A stretch of DNA of 64,000 bases, taken from assembly GCA_947359465.1 (NCBI GenBank), contig OX375879.1:117832557-117896556 (forward strand), read 5' to 3'. The stretch comes from Metellina segmentata (Eukaryota > Arthropoda > Arachnida > Araneae > Tetragnathidae). Shown here piece after piece: positions 1-10,014 of this stretch. Position 1 is the stretch's first letter. Each line of letters begins with the position of its first letter. The translations under genes and the position numbers were made by a program. Below the pieces are notes generated by a model. It did no database searches and was not told the origin of the DNA. It worked only from the letters and a program-made list of their open reading frames with translations.

Positions 1-507
1 TTTTTAGAGAACCAACAGTTAAATAAATGTTCAAATAGAAAGCACCCGAATAATCACTCAATCTATTCAGAGAATAAAACTCTTGAAAGCGAGCATCTAT
101 CTTGGGCACTGATGGTTTCGCTCGCTTGTCACTTGTATCATTACAAACAGCTCTATTAGGGTCAATGATATCCATTGCCGTCCGTCAGGAGAGAGATAAG
201 TGAAGAGTAATGCGGCTCACCTTGATTAATGAATGGACAATCCTGACGGATTCAGGAGCATTTTGCAATTCGCGGTAATTTAATCCAAAATATCCTAAAT
301 CCTCAAGATAAACCTTCCATCACAATTTCGTTGCAGAGTAGAAAGGTCTTACGAATATTATACAAAGTTTTATTTCCCTTAAAACATTAGAATGTATCAT
401 GGTTAAGAAACCATAAATATAATTGATGGTTCTAACCCCATTTTGATGTCATTTGGTTCCACTATAAGAATTCAGCTGTCGATACGTTTTTTTTTTTTTT
501 TTTTTTG
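1..507. other. Unassigned sequence before first SINE
   Basis: I see no gene, RNA or repeat family here. It ends in a T-rich run (about 487-506) directly before a SINE. Confidence 0.5.
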
Positions 508-845
508 CCGATTAACAGGTATAGTGGCTAAGGTGTTAGCCTCTAGATCGGAAGGTTCCTGGTTCAAATCCGGGTTCGGGCATGGATGTTTGTAAGCGTA
601 TGGTGTAGAGGCGGCTGGTGCACCTTAAATCTGTCGTGGCCGAAAGTCCTCACGTTGGGTTGGCGTGGAAGTTTGGAGAGTGGGGTGCCAGCTCAGGTGT
701 TGCTTCGCCATCTGACCGTGGCTCAAAATTACGAGGTGTTGTCCTCGGATCTTTCCCTTAAGGGACTGATCCCGGATCGTCGCCAATAGCCCGTTGTGTT
801 GCTCTAGTACGACGTTAACTAAAATTACCTTACCTTACCTTACGT
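508..845 (+). mobile_element. SINE type A, near full length
   Basis: A tRNA-derived SINE. The head carries an A-box-like stretch (TAGTGGCTAAGGTG) and a B box (GGTTCAAATCC), as in Pol III promoters. The body holds the motifs GGCTGGTGCACCTTAAAT, GGTGCCAGCTCAGGTG and TTGTCCTCGGATCTTTCC and ends in CGTTAACTAAAATTACC followed by a (CTTAC)n tail. The 67-codon frame across it (586-789) recurs wherever this SINE occurs and is not a gene. A T run precedes the head. Confidence 0.85.
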
Positions 846-876
846 TTTTTTTATACGATATCAGTAATTTCCCCAG

Positions 877-1187
877 GCCGCGGTAGCTCAGTGGATGGAT
901 TGGCTGATAAGCAACCTGAAGGTTGAGAATCAAAAACTCGATACAACTGAAGTCCGTCTTGTAATTAAGGAAGGTGCACGTTAAATGCGCCGAGGACTCA
1001 AATGTCCACACGTCGGAATGGTGAAGTTTGGACAATGAGATTTAAGTGCCGACCTCATCAGTGGACCTTGATTCAAAGTTACGAAGTGATGTCTTCGTAT
1101 CTTCTCCTTCGGTATTGATACCGGACCGTGGCCAATAGCCCGCTGTGTTGCTTCAGATCGAAGTAAATTCAACTACCGACCTACTCG
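877..1187 (+). mobile_element. SINE type B, diverged
   Basis: The head is the second tRNA-like kind (CCGCGGTAGCTCAGTGGATG). The body is the one shared with type A, but heavily diverged, down to the CCGGACCGTGGCCAATAGCC end motif. It lies only about 30 bp after a type A copy in the same orientation. Confidence 0.75.
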
Positions 1188-1319
1188 ATTTTTAATAGTT
1201 ATCACAGAAGTGAAATATAAAGTTAGTCACACACACATACAAAGCATTGGTATTGAAAGGAATTTCAAAGAGCTTGACCAACATATCGACTAATAGTCAC
1301 GTTACTGTTCATTAAAAAA

Positions 1320-1600
1320 ATTTACTAGGTGGCCCTAATTAGCATCTTATTGCCATGTTGAGCATAATAACGACAAGGCAGTTGTGTGTAATCGCATTCT
1401 AGAGAGGCGACTGAATTGGTGAACTTGCCTAAATCTACAACTATCAGATGATCAATCAATGGACCAATCAAACGACGAATCAATGAATGGTCGTCCTTTC
1501 TCGTCCCTTAAGGAAATCACATGAATGTTACATTCCACCCAGCAGACTAAAGCACTGGAGCATTCCGACGGGTTATTGGTGAATATCCGATATTAATTGT
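1320..1600 (+). repeat. Dispersed repeat with CAGATGATCAATCAATG motif, copy 1
   Basis: Shares the block ATCAGATGATCAATCAATGG, then CGTC...CTCGTCCC, then CCAGCAGACTAAAGCA, with copies at about 7855-8240 and 30858-31065. No ends or coding capacity were recognised. The rest of 1188-1800 shows nothing. Confidence 0.55.
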
Positions 1601-1802
1601 AAAAATAAAAAAGTAGTGATAAATGGTTAACTTTTTATGTGCTCTGTCGTTTTTGGCACCACAGAATTACCTAGGAGTCGGACTCAGCTGGATGCCTTTA
1701 CAAATTTTGTATTACCACTTGAAAAGTCTCGTTTAACAATAGCAAAGATTGTCTACAAAATATACATTGACCATTCAATGAACGAAGCCTCAAACGAAGT
1801 TT

Positions 1803-2133
1803 GGTAATGGTAATTTTAGTTAACGTCGTACTAGAGCAACACAACGGGCTATTGACGACGGTCCCGGATCAATCTCTTAAGGGAAAGATCCCAGGACAAC
1901 ACCTCGTAATTTTGAACCACGGTCAGATGACGAAGCAACATCTAAGCTGGCACCCCACTCTCCAAACTTCCACGCCAACCCAACGTGAGGACTTTCGGTC
2001 ACGACAGATTTAAGATGCACCAGCCGCCTCTATACCATACGCTTACAAACATCCATACCCGGATTCGAAGCAGGAACCTTCAGATCTAGAGGCTAACACC
2101 TTAACCACTAAACCGGTTGGTCGGCAGAAACGA
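1803..2133 (-). mobile_element. SINE type A, full length
   Basis: Reverse-strand copy. The tail (GGTAATGGTAATTTTAGTTAACG) lies at the low coordinates. The B box (complement of GGATTCGAA) and the head ending in CCGGTTGGTCGGC lie at the high end. It abuts a plus-strand SINE fragment, part of a head-to-head cluster. Confidence 0.85.
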
Positions 2134-2225
2134 AGTTTGGAAAGTGGGTGTCCAGCTCAAGTGCGACCTCGTCATCTGATCGTGGTTCAAAATTACTTAG
2201 TGTTGTCCTCGTCTCTGTCCTATCG
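2134..2225 (+). mobile_element. SINE body fragment (type A/B)
   Basis: Contains GAAGTTTGGAAAGTGGG, CAGCTCAAGTG and CGTCATCTGATCGTGG from the shared body, cut off where the next SINE head begins. Confidence 0.65.
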
Positions 2226-2527
2226 GGTTTTGGTCTGGTGGTCAAGGTGTTAGCCTCTAGATTTGAAGGCTCCTGGTACGAATCCGGGTCAGTGCATGGA
2301 TATTTGTAAGCGTATGCTGTAGAGGCGGCAGGTGCAGCTTAGATCTGTCGTGGCTAAACGTCCTCGCGTTGGTGTGTTGCTGAAATTTTTAGAGTGTGGT
2401 GTCAGCTCAGGTGTTGTTCTTATCACCTGACCATGTTTCTAAAGTTCGAGGCGTTGTCCTCAGATATTTCCCTCAGGGATTGCTACCGGAATTCCGCCAA
2501 TAGATTGCGTTGCTCCATTGATTAACT
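2226..2527 (+). mobile_element. SINE type A, diverged
   Basis: Type A head (GTGGTCAAGGTGTTAGCC) and TATTTGTAAGCGTATGCTG spacer, then the shared body with many substitutions. The end is blurred (CCAATAGATTGCGTTGCTCC). Confidence 0.7.
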
Positions 2528-2998
2528 ACCTCTCTACCAAAACCCCGCAAGCTTTCAACGAAGCAAGAGCAAACCCCGCCAATCTCCCAATCAAGTTAAA
2601 GGAATGGAAATCAGGCCACCTTTGTGGCTCTTCGAGAGGAAGGTTAAGATCTAGAGTTCCAGTTCTCCCGGCGAGGGATCTCTCCCTTAACGAGGGTGGG
2701 AAGAGGTCAATTCCCGGAAACCGCGCGTCAATCCGTATCCGAGGGGTGCGAATAATCCGGTTATGTCTGCAGAAGTCCGGAAATATTGACTTTCCTCCTC
2801 TTTCGCTCGTCGTGAGCATAACTTAACCATCCCCGGTATTGAATAAATAAGAGATCCGATGCGATGGAATAGATATCGATCCTTGGCTTAGCTCTTGGTT
2901 AAAGAAGAGTATCTTATTGCATTGTGAGGTGCTTTATCCCCTGAGGGCAATGCACTAGTTAACCCTTTCGATGGTGGGATAGCCTCCTATTTCCTTGA
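2528..2998. other. Unassigned, locally GC-rich
   Basis: About 2560-2820 is richer in G+C than the surroundings. Reading frames of about 100 codons are open on both strands there (2518-2826 plus, 2526-2819 minus). Neither shows a recognisable domain, and two overlapping opposite frames point to composition rather than coding. Confidence 0.4.
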
Positions 2999-3340
2999 GA
3001 CGACCAACCGGTATAGTGGTTAAGGTGTCAGCCTCTAGATCGGATGGTTCCTGGTTCGAATATGGGTCAGTACATGGATGTTTGTAAGCGTATGGTGCAG
3101 AGTCGGCTGATGCATCTTAAATCTGTCGTAGCCGAAAGTCCTCACGTTGGATTAGTGTGGAAGTTTTGAGAGTGGGGTGCCAACTCAGGTGTTGCTTCGT
3201 CATCTGACCGTAATTCAAAATTACGAGGTATTGTCCTCGGATCTTTCTTTCCCTCAAGGGACTCATCCCGGATCGTCGTCAATAGCCCGTTGTGTTGCTA
3301 TAGTACAACCTTAACTAAAATTACCATTACCATTACCTTG
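2999..3340 (+). mobile_element. SINE type A, full length
   Basis: Head GACCAACCGGTATAGTGG, B box GGTTCGAATATGGG, shared body, and a tail of ACC(ATT)-type units. It is followed 28 bp later by an inverted copy, giving a near-palindromic SINE pair. Confidence 0.85.
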
Positions 3341-3368
3341 CAGTCTTAGTGGCCAGGTTGGAAAAGTA

Positions 3369-3693
3369 ACGGTAATGGTAATTTTAGTTAACGTCGTACT
3401 AGAGCAACACAACGGGCTATTGACGACGGTCCGGGAAGGGAAAGATCCGAGGACAACACTTCGTAATTTTGAACCACGGTCAGATGACGAAGCAACACTT
3501 GAGCTGGCACCTCACTCTCCAAACTTCCACACCAATCCAACGTGAGGACTTTCGGCCACGACAGATTTAAGGTGCACCAGCCGACTCTACACCATACGCT
3601 TACAAACATCCATGCCCAGAGCCGGATTCGAACCAGGAACCTTTCGATATAGAGGCTAACACCTTAACCACTATACCGGTTGGTCGGCTGAAA
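3369..3693 (-). mobile_element. SINE type A, full length, inverted partner
   Basis: Tail at 3369 (ACGGTAATGGTAATTTTAG), head ending CCGGTTGGTCGGC near 3690. It faces the copy at 2999-3340 tail to tail. Confidence 0.85.
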
Positions 3694-3960
3694 AGTAACG
3701 GACCAGCAGGTAGCGAGTTTGTTTTCAACAAACGACCGTCGTCAATAGCACGTTGTGCTGATCTAGCGGACGTTAATCAAAAAATTACCAATTTACCAAC
3801 CTCCCTGAAGTTTTGGTAACTCGGTTGAAAAAATAACGGACCAGCAGGTAGCGAGTTCGTTTTCGACAAACGACCGTCGTGTACAAAGGGGGCTGGCACG
3901 TGTTAAATCTGTCCTCAAATGTCGTCAAGTTGGCGTGGAAGTTTGAAGAGTGATATGTAG
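3694..3960 (+). mobile_element. SINE type B fragments, duplicated
   Basis: Two starts of the same head piece (AAGTAACGGACCAGCAGG) occur at about 3698 and 3833. The first runs straight into a 3' end (CGTCGTCAATAGCAC...GACGTTAATCAAAA). The second continues into GACCGTCGTGTACAAAGG and an early body. This suggests a partly deleted copy followed by a 5' fragment. Confidence 0.6.
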
Positions 3961-4070
3961 GTAGTCTCTCAAGAGTGGGCGTTCACCCCCTGGTCTGTCG
4001 TCGGAGGTGACGACTAGACGAGGCTATCAGGGTGGGGGGAGGGGAGATGGTTTGGAAAGAACATGCTACG

Positions 4071-4606
4071 TGTGTTTCCTGAAGTGACTCCGAATGGGAT
4101 CCGAGTCAACGGATGTTTGTGGACGATTCTATTTTGGACCGCAGGTAGGTCGGTAGATATTCAACTCGTGAAAAGTGAATCAATTCGCTAATTCGATTAA
4201 CTTTCGTAATTTGGTTCTACGGTATTACAGTACTACAACACTGAGAATATTTTTTTCATTTTATAGATCAAATTCTAAACACGAATTCAGAATGCTAAAC
4301 AAAAACACATAGTCATCTCAGTTTACCGTTCTCCTAGTAAGGGAAATCGAATTACATTTCGAACAAGAAATCTGCTTCAATGTCATTGAAGACACGAAAA
4401 AAACAGAATACCAGACCATGTAAATAAGTAATCGTAGTTCTAGTGCTGTAATACTGTAGAAACAAGTTACGAAAGTGAATCGAATTGTAGAATCGATTCA
4501 CTTTTGACGAGTTTAATATCTACCGACCCACCTGCGGTTCAAAATAGAATCGTCCACGAACATGCGTTGGCTCTTATCCCATTCGGAACCACTTCAAGAA
4601 AGACAC
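4071..4606. mobile_element. Foldback element (long inverted repeat)
   Basis: The stretch 4071-4238 is an imperfect inverted copy of 4437-4606, with a ~198 bp AT-rich centre. Matching blocks include TCGACTCGT-like, ATTCTATTTTGGACCGCAGG (left) against CCTGCGGTTCAAAATAGAAT (right), and CTTTCGTAA against TTACGAAAG. Arms of this length without a transposase fit a foldback or MITE-type DNA element. No TSD could be fixed. The frame at 4504-4716 is a by-product. Confidence 0.75.
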
Positions 4607-4940
4607 TTGTCACAGGACATAAGGGTCGTTTCGAACAGCAGACGATTGCGGGTACTTTTATCGTTTGCCTGCTGTATTGTATCGGTGATGGATATCGTCC
4701 TTTTTTTAAACTGTAGTTTGTAGACAACCTGTACGAATCCTGTAAATAAATCTTATGACAATATAACTATTTTAACCTCGAAAGGGGTTTTCCTTTATTA
4801 TCGTTATGGTAAAGTAGGTATTAAGTATTTACCTATTTGAGAAGAACTCTGGAAAGGGTCTACGGGCAAATACATTTGGCCCTTGCTTTAGACCAGATAT
4901 TACTGGAGAATGCAAACAACTGCATGTTCAAAGAACAAAC

Positions 4941-5760
4941 TACGAGGGTTGTCCGGAAAGTAATGCCCGTTTGATCATGCGCACCACTATGACAGTGGCA
5001 GATACAACGTTTAAGGTCTACCAGTTTTAGCGACTCGTCTGCCAGCTGTCTACTGAATTACATCATATTATAACGGTTATAGTTGTTTTGTTAAGCGAAC
5101 AAAATGTCCAAGAAAATAAATCGAGCGAGCCACCAAATATGAACGAACATTGTCAAATGTGAGATCCGTGATCTGATTTATAAACGCACAAAATGAACGA
5201 ACATGCGAAATTTATCGTGAAATCAAAGCAGTATAAGGTGATGTGATGATTGAATCCTGCGTGTGCGTTATTGGTGCCGAAATTTTAATGAGGGAAGAGA
5301 GAACGTCCATGATGAGGAGCGATGTGGCCGCCCAAGGTTCATTACGGATGAGCTTGCCAAGTATGTCAACACATTCATCAAACAAGATCGGCGTGTGACT
5401 TCGGATGAAATTCATGATAAATTTTCACTTGTGTCTCGCACTATCATTTACGAAGAGGTAACAGATCACCTCAAATTCAGAAAATTTGTGCAAGGTGGGT
5501 GCTACGCATGCTCAATAACGACCACAAAAGCTTAAAGACGTTACTGCTAACGAGTATATCAATGGACTGGCGGCAGAGAAGTATGACGCTGGTATTGAAA
5601 AGCTTGTTACAGGTACGACATATGTTTAAATTTGCAAGGGGACTACGTAGAAAAGTAATATAAGGTATAAAAATGTGTAAAATCAAAAGAGTGGTTGAAA
5701 AATTTTAATTGATCAGTATTTTATTTAAAAAAGGGGTGTTTCTTTCCGAACGACATCTTA
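4941..5760 (+). mobile_element. mariner-type transposon, internally deleted
   Basis: Flanked by TA. The left end is CGAGGGTTGTCCGGAAAGTA, and the right end read inward gives a similar GTCGTTCGGAAAGAAAC, so the pair looks like mariner terminal repeats. It is about 820 bp, against the usual ~1.3 kb, and holds a broken transposase gene. No intact copy of the enzyme can be made from it. Confidence 0.85.
5104..5690 (+). pseudogene. mariner transposase remnant
   Basis: The reading starts near 5104 (MSKK), breaks, then is clear at 5263-5535 with WCRNFNEGRENVHDEE, RCGRPRFITDEL and a helix-turn-helix-like stretch typical of the DNA-binding half of mariner transposases. After a stop, the C-terminal tail is recognisable (IEKLVT, then NLQGDYVEK-like near 5640-5660). 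The middle, where the catalytic DD(34)D residues belong, is missing. It is therefore a non-functional deletion derivative. Confidence 0.85.
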
Positions 5761-6069
5761 TTCAAGGAAGCGGTATTCTCGAATTTCCGTTTGTCAGTTA
5801 TTATTCGATTCAGATTGATTCGAATTGACACGGATTTTATTGGTATAAAATGGCTCTAACATACACCAAATCATTGAAAAAATTGCAGAGTGTAGTTAAC
5901 TGCAGGCTCAATTTTAATGGATTTTGTTACAAAGAAAAGAAAGGGAAAAAAAATCTTCCTCTAATAAGTTTAGTGACATGCCGTTCCAAGAAGCCATCAA
6001 TGGTGCATTTGGATTTTGAATACAGCAATGCTATATACATCTAAAAACCAATAAAGGGCTTATGGGTTT
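5761..6069. other. Unassigned
   Basis: AT-rich, no recognisable feature. The frame at 5850-6044 has no known domain. Confidence 0.4.
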
Positions 6070-6500
6070 CAATGCCATTTTACATATTACGACCATGTTT
6101 ATAATGTTGACAAATTACGACATTGTTGAGTATGTTCACAAATTATGACAGTGTTTATAATGTTGACATCACGACACAGTGTTTGTAACGTTGTTTGTTG
6201 ATGCTCCGGATTCAGACAATGTGAAAGGTTTTAATGGATTTCGGTCACATTATACAATGACCATGTTTATAATGTTGACATCTTACGACCGTGCTAATAA
6301 TAATGACTAATTACAATGTTTATAATGTTGACATATTACGACCGTGCTAATAATAATTACTAATTACAATGTTTATATTGTTGACATAGTACGACCGACC
6401 GTGCTAGGATTGGATTGGATTTTGGGATTTTATGGCGCAAGGTCCAAAAACGGACAAGCTGCGCCAAACCGACCGTGCTAATAATAATTACTAATTACAA
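6070..6500. repeat. Degenerate tandem repeat upstream of the 28-bp array
   Basis: Diverged, irregularly spaced units of the form ATGTTTATAATGTTGACA plus TTACGAC. They grade into the regular 28-bp array downstream and are interrupted at 6407-6468 by a short LINE tail. Confidence 0.75.
6407..6468 (-). mobile_element. 62-bp LINE 3'-end insertion
   Basis: Flanked on both sides by CCGACCGTGCTA, a 12-bp TSD (6395-6406 and 6469-6480). Read on the minus strand it has a TTTGGCGCA hairpin-like sequence and ends in ATCCAATCCAATCC. The same tail ends the LINE at 59880 on the minus strand and is echoed at about 40170. It is a strongly 5'-truncated LINE (or a SINE using that tail). Confidence 0.8.
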
Positions 6501-6510
6501 TGTTTGTAAT

Positions 6511-6734
6511 GTTGACAAATCATTGCAGTGTTTGTAATGTTGACGAATCATTGCAGTGTTTGTAATGTTGACGAATCATTGCAGTGTTTGTAATGTTGAC
6601 GAATCATGGCAGTGTTTATAATGTCGACAAATCATGGCAGTGTTTGTAATGTTGACAAACCATGGCAGTGTTTGTAATGATGATAAATCATGACAGTGTT
6701 TATAATGTTGACAAATCATGGCAGTGTTTGTAAT
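6511..6734 (+). repeat. 28-bp tandem array, eight units
   Basis: Eight contiguous 28-bp units starting at 6511 with consensus GTTGAC(G/A)AATCAT(T/G)GC, then AGTGTTTGTAAT. Units differ by 0-5 bases. There are no spacers, so this is a minisatellite and not a CRISPR array. Confidence 0.95.
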
Positions 6735-6877
6735 GAAGACAGTGTTGACACTCCGGAATTTCTCTTTCTCGACTCTACATCAGTCAGTATCGACAGGATT
6801 CAGATGGACCCAGATTCTGTTGCTGTGAAGTGGCCCCAGCACCTTCCCAAGTCACCGAACCAACTACCAAATCAGCT

Positions 6878-7020
6878 AGTAGTTTAAAATTACATGGTGT
6901 ATTGCCCTCGCATCTTTCCATCCTGGTATTGTCCTTGGATATTTCCCTTAAGGGATTGATCCCGAATCGTCGTCAATAGTCCGATGTGTTATTCTAGAAC
7001 GACGTTAATTAAAAATTACC
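6878..7020 (+). mobile_element. SINE 3' body fragment (type A)
   Basis: Contains the TTGTCCTTGGATATTTCCC and CGTCGTCAATAGTCC motifs and the end GACGTTAATTAAAAATTACC. No head is present. Confidence 0.7.
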
Positions 7021-7854
7021 AATAACAGGACCGTTGCTCCTGTGCGACGTTAATTAAAACACCTACTTTCCAAAAGCAGCCAACTGCACACCAACTTTAA
7101 TCGCTTTTCTTTTCCAAAGGAAGAAAACCTTCCCCTAATTTGTTCATTGAAAATCCCCGCCCCCATCTTCCCAGAACTCAATCACCGGGGCAAATTAAGT
7201 GTTCTTTAAGTTGCCCCCTGGCCGCCAATTACGGACGGCTTTGCAGCGGCCAACGAAGAAAAGAATCCTCTTCCCCAACACCTCCAGAAGAAGCCCTCCT
7301 AATGGTGAGGAATGACCGCCCGGAGATTTCGAAGCAACCAGGGAACAAGACCGGAAGTTAATCTCTCTCCATTAAAAGAGGAGATGTTGCTGTATTTGAT
7401 TTGGTGGCGCATGAGATACCCGTGTTCCAGATTTAGCTCGCTGGTCGATCGGGCCCCATTGAATTTCCATTAGACCCAGAGAACTGTGTTAACCGGGATG
7501 ATAACGGATGATCGCTAAATCCGGTTTAGCTGTAGAAACGCTTCGTACACGGTGAAAGCAGGGTCTGTTTTTCTTAGAAAGCATTATCCTCAAGGTCAGT
7601 CCTTTTATCAGCAGGAAATTTCCTATTCTAGTGCAAGGGGTAGACAATAAGTTGAATTAACCTTGTACCACACTAACACAATGGTGAATTGACCGAAAAG
7701 AAAAATCAGAGAACCATAGATATGAAATGTAAGTGAACCGAGCATCTCTATTAAGAGGAGCTTCAAAAAATACGCTACTAGTAGTTACGTGGCTGCTCTG
7801 TGGAAAATGGTCTTGGTTGGCCGTTTTGGTAAGGTTTCGCCTCGTTTGACGATC
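7021..7854. other. Unassigned, partly GC-rich
   Basis: 7090-7560 is richer in G+C than its surroundings but has no reading frame above about 75 codons and no known motif. It may be old single-copy DNA between repeats. Confidence 0.4.
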
Positions 7855-8240
7855 TAACATCTTATGACAGGGTACGTGAGTGAATGTGCATTTCTATACA
7901 CTGATGATATAGCCACTGTCTACTACTATAAGATGATCAATCAATGAACACATCAGAAGAGGAATCAATGGATGAACGTCTTCTGCAGTCCCGTGTACCA
8001 ATCAGATGATGCATCAAGGAACAAACGTCTTTTCTAGTCCCGTGTACCAATCAGATGATGCATCAAGGAACAAACGTCTTTTCTAGTCCCGTGGACAGAT
8101 CGGATGGTGAATCAATCGATATAGGCGTCTTCTTCCGATACGTGGACGAATCAGATAATGAATGTTAGGTTCAATCCAGCAGACCAAAGCAGTCTAAGGG
8201 TCACGTTACCACTAGTTTTGATTACGTGAATATTAAAATG
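7855..8240 (+). repeat. Dispersed repeat copy 2 with 49-bp internal tandem units
   Basis: Contains TATGACAGGGTACGTGAG, TAAGATGATCAATCAATG, and two identical 49-bp units (7988-8036, 8037-8085) beginning GTCCCGTGTACCAATCAG, then a diverged third. It ends with CCAGCAGACCAAAGCAGTC and GGGTCACGTTACCACTAG, both shared with the copy at 30858-31065. Confidence 0.75.
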
Positions 8241-8296
8241 TTGCCATTGACTCGATCTGCTTATATAATTACTCTACGCCGATGACATATCCTTTC

Positions 8297-8404
8297 AAAC
8301 CACGGCCATATGGCGATGCAATACCCGAGCGGGCACCCCACCACAACGTAAGGACATTTGAGGCCACGATATAATTAACGTGCACCAGTTTCTGTGTACA
8401 CAAC
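8297..8404 (-). mobile_element. SINE type B fragment
   Basis: Minus-strand body piece (complement of GGTGGGGTGCCCGCTCGGG and CGTGGCCTCAAATGTCC), joined at about 8405 to unrelated sequence. Confidence 0.6.
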
Positions 8405-8455
8405 AGGTGGTGAGATTGAGTTTATACTCGCTACTCTTCGACTCTTGCAAATGGA

Positions 8456-9032
8456 CAACCGCTGCCGGAGGGTTGCGAGTTCGAATCCAACCACAGACCG
8501 TCATGTACGCGGTAATTTGGTAATTTTTAGTTAACGTCGTACTAGAGCAACACAACGGGCAATTGACGACGGTCCGGGATTAGTCCCTTAAGGGACAGAT
8601 CCGAGGACAACACCTCGTAATTTTGAACCACGGTCAGATGACGAAGCAACACCTGAGCTGGCACCCCACTCTCCAAACTTCCACGCCAACCCAACGTGAG
8701 GACTTTCGGCCACGACAGATTTAAAGTGCACCAGCCGCCATTACACCATACGTTTACAAACATCCATTCCTGGACCCGGATTCGAACCAGGAACCTTCCG
8801 ATCGTCATGTACGCCGGGGGCTAGTGCTTGTTAAATATGTCGTGGCCTCATGTTGGCCTGGTTTGGAAGCTTAGAAAGTGAGGTTACATCTCAAGTGTAA
8901 CTTCGTCATCTGAGCCTGATTCAAAACTATTTGGTGTGGTATCTCTCCCATCGGGTTTCATTTTGGACCATCACCCATAGCCCGTTGCGTTGCTCCAGCG
9001 CGACGTTATTTAATACACGTACCTCCGTACAG
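8456..9032 (+). mobile_element. SINE type B split by a nested SINE
   Basis: The head end (GGAGGGTTGCGAGTTCGAAT, with B box) runs to 8509. It resumes at 8804 after the inserted copy, with GGGGGCTAGTGCTTGTTAAA, the shared body, and CGACGTTATTTAATACACG at its end. Confidence 0.8.
8510..8803 (-). mobile_element. SINE type A inserted in SINE type B
   Basis: Bounded by the perfect 10-bp TSD GTCATGTACG (8500-8509 and 8804-8813). On the minus strand it begins at GATCGGAAGGTTCC, so it lacks the A box and the first part of the head (5' truncation), and ends with the AATTACC tail. Confidence 0.9.
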
Positions 9033-9660
9033 CCACGATCAAAAACCCCTTGCAATTTCCGGTGCATCGCCGTAAAAAGCACAATAATTTCTCCTTCCCG
9101 GACATACCACATAAGCCTCTCCCCACTTCAAACCAGGAATTAAAAAAACAACATCCGACCATCCCAGTTAACCGCTTCTTTTCGAGTCGTATCTTTAATT
9201 TAGAATTCGCTCCAAGAGCACCGATGCAACAAACATTAGAGGCGATGGATGATTCCTCAATCATTTTTTATCCCCTTTCATACTTTTTGCGAGAGGGCCC
9301 GATTTTTTGTTTTGCACTCCGAGAGGAAAGGCCCATTAATCTTCATCTCCCGCAGCAGAAGGGGTACCTGAGCTCCACTTCTGATCCGGGGATCTTCTGT
9401 TCGATCAATTGTTGCTTTTTCCCCACGCCAATTCCCCAGCGAAGGGATTTCTGCTTACAACCGCCACCCCGGAATTTTTAAAATTAGTTCTGTCAGTTGG
9501 GGTTCTCGGTCATCTGAAAATGTGTTGTGGGAGGCTTAAGGTTTTCGGGAGGATCGGTCCTATTTTCTGGTGGGTGTGGAGAGGAAAATAATTAGCTTGA
9601 ATTCCTCTGTGATCAACTGTGTAGAAAAGTCTGCTTTGCGTGTTTCGTTGTATGAGAAAA
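9033..9660. other. Unassigned single-copy-like stretch
   Basis: Holds a 143-codon open frame (9050-9481, plus). No domain, signal peptide or compositional sign of a protein is visible, and overlapping frames are open on both strands. I do not call it a gene. Confidence 0.4.
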
Positions 9661-9663
9661 AAT

Positions 9664-9757
9664 GTATGCAGGTATTTTAATTAACGTCGTACTGGAGCAA
9701 CATAACGGGCTATGGGCGTTAGTCGGGGATAAATCCCAACGGAAAGGATCGAGGACC
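9664..9757 (-). mobile_element. SINE 3' fragment
   Basis: Minus-strand 3' end: TTTTAATTAACGTCGTACTG then GGATCGAGGACC. It abuts the head of the next SINE. Confidence 0.65.
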
Positions 9758-10014
9758 ATACCGGCGACCAACCAATCAGGTAGTTCAAGAGCTATCCTCT
9801 TGATAGGGAGGTTCCTGATTCGAATGCGGGTCAATGCATGGATGTTTGTAAGCGTATGGTGTAGAGACGGCTGGTGCACCTCAAATCTGTCGTTGCCAAA
9901 AGTCCTAGCGTTGGGTTGGAGTGGAAGTTCGGAGAGTGAGTGCCAGCTCAGGTGTTACCCCGTAATCCGTGGTTCAAAAGTAAGTGGTGTTGTCCTTTGT
10001 TCTTTCCCTTAGGG

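Noticed and set aside
586..789. 67-88 codon frames of similar sequence at many sites (MFVSVWCRGGW...)
   Set aside because: All lie within SINE type A copies. They recur because the SINE does.
6511..6734. Possible CRISPR array
   Set aside because: 28-bp units are directly adjacent without spacers, in an animal-type sequence.
9050..9481. 143-codon open frame, among the longest in the window
   Set aside because: No domain, frames open on the opposite strand too, no conserved motif. Likely chance.
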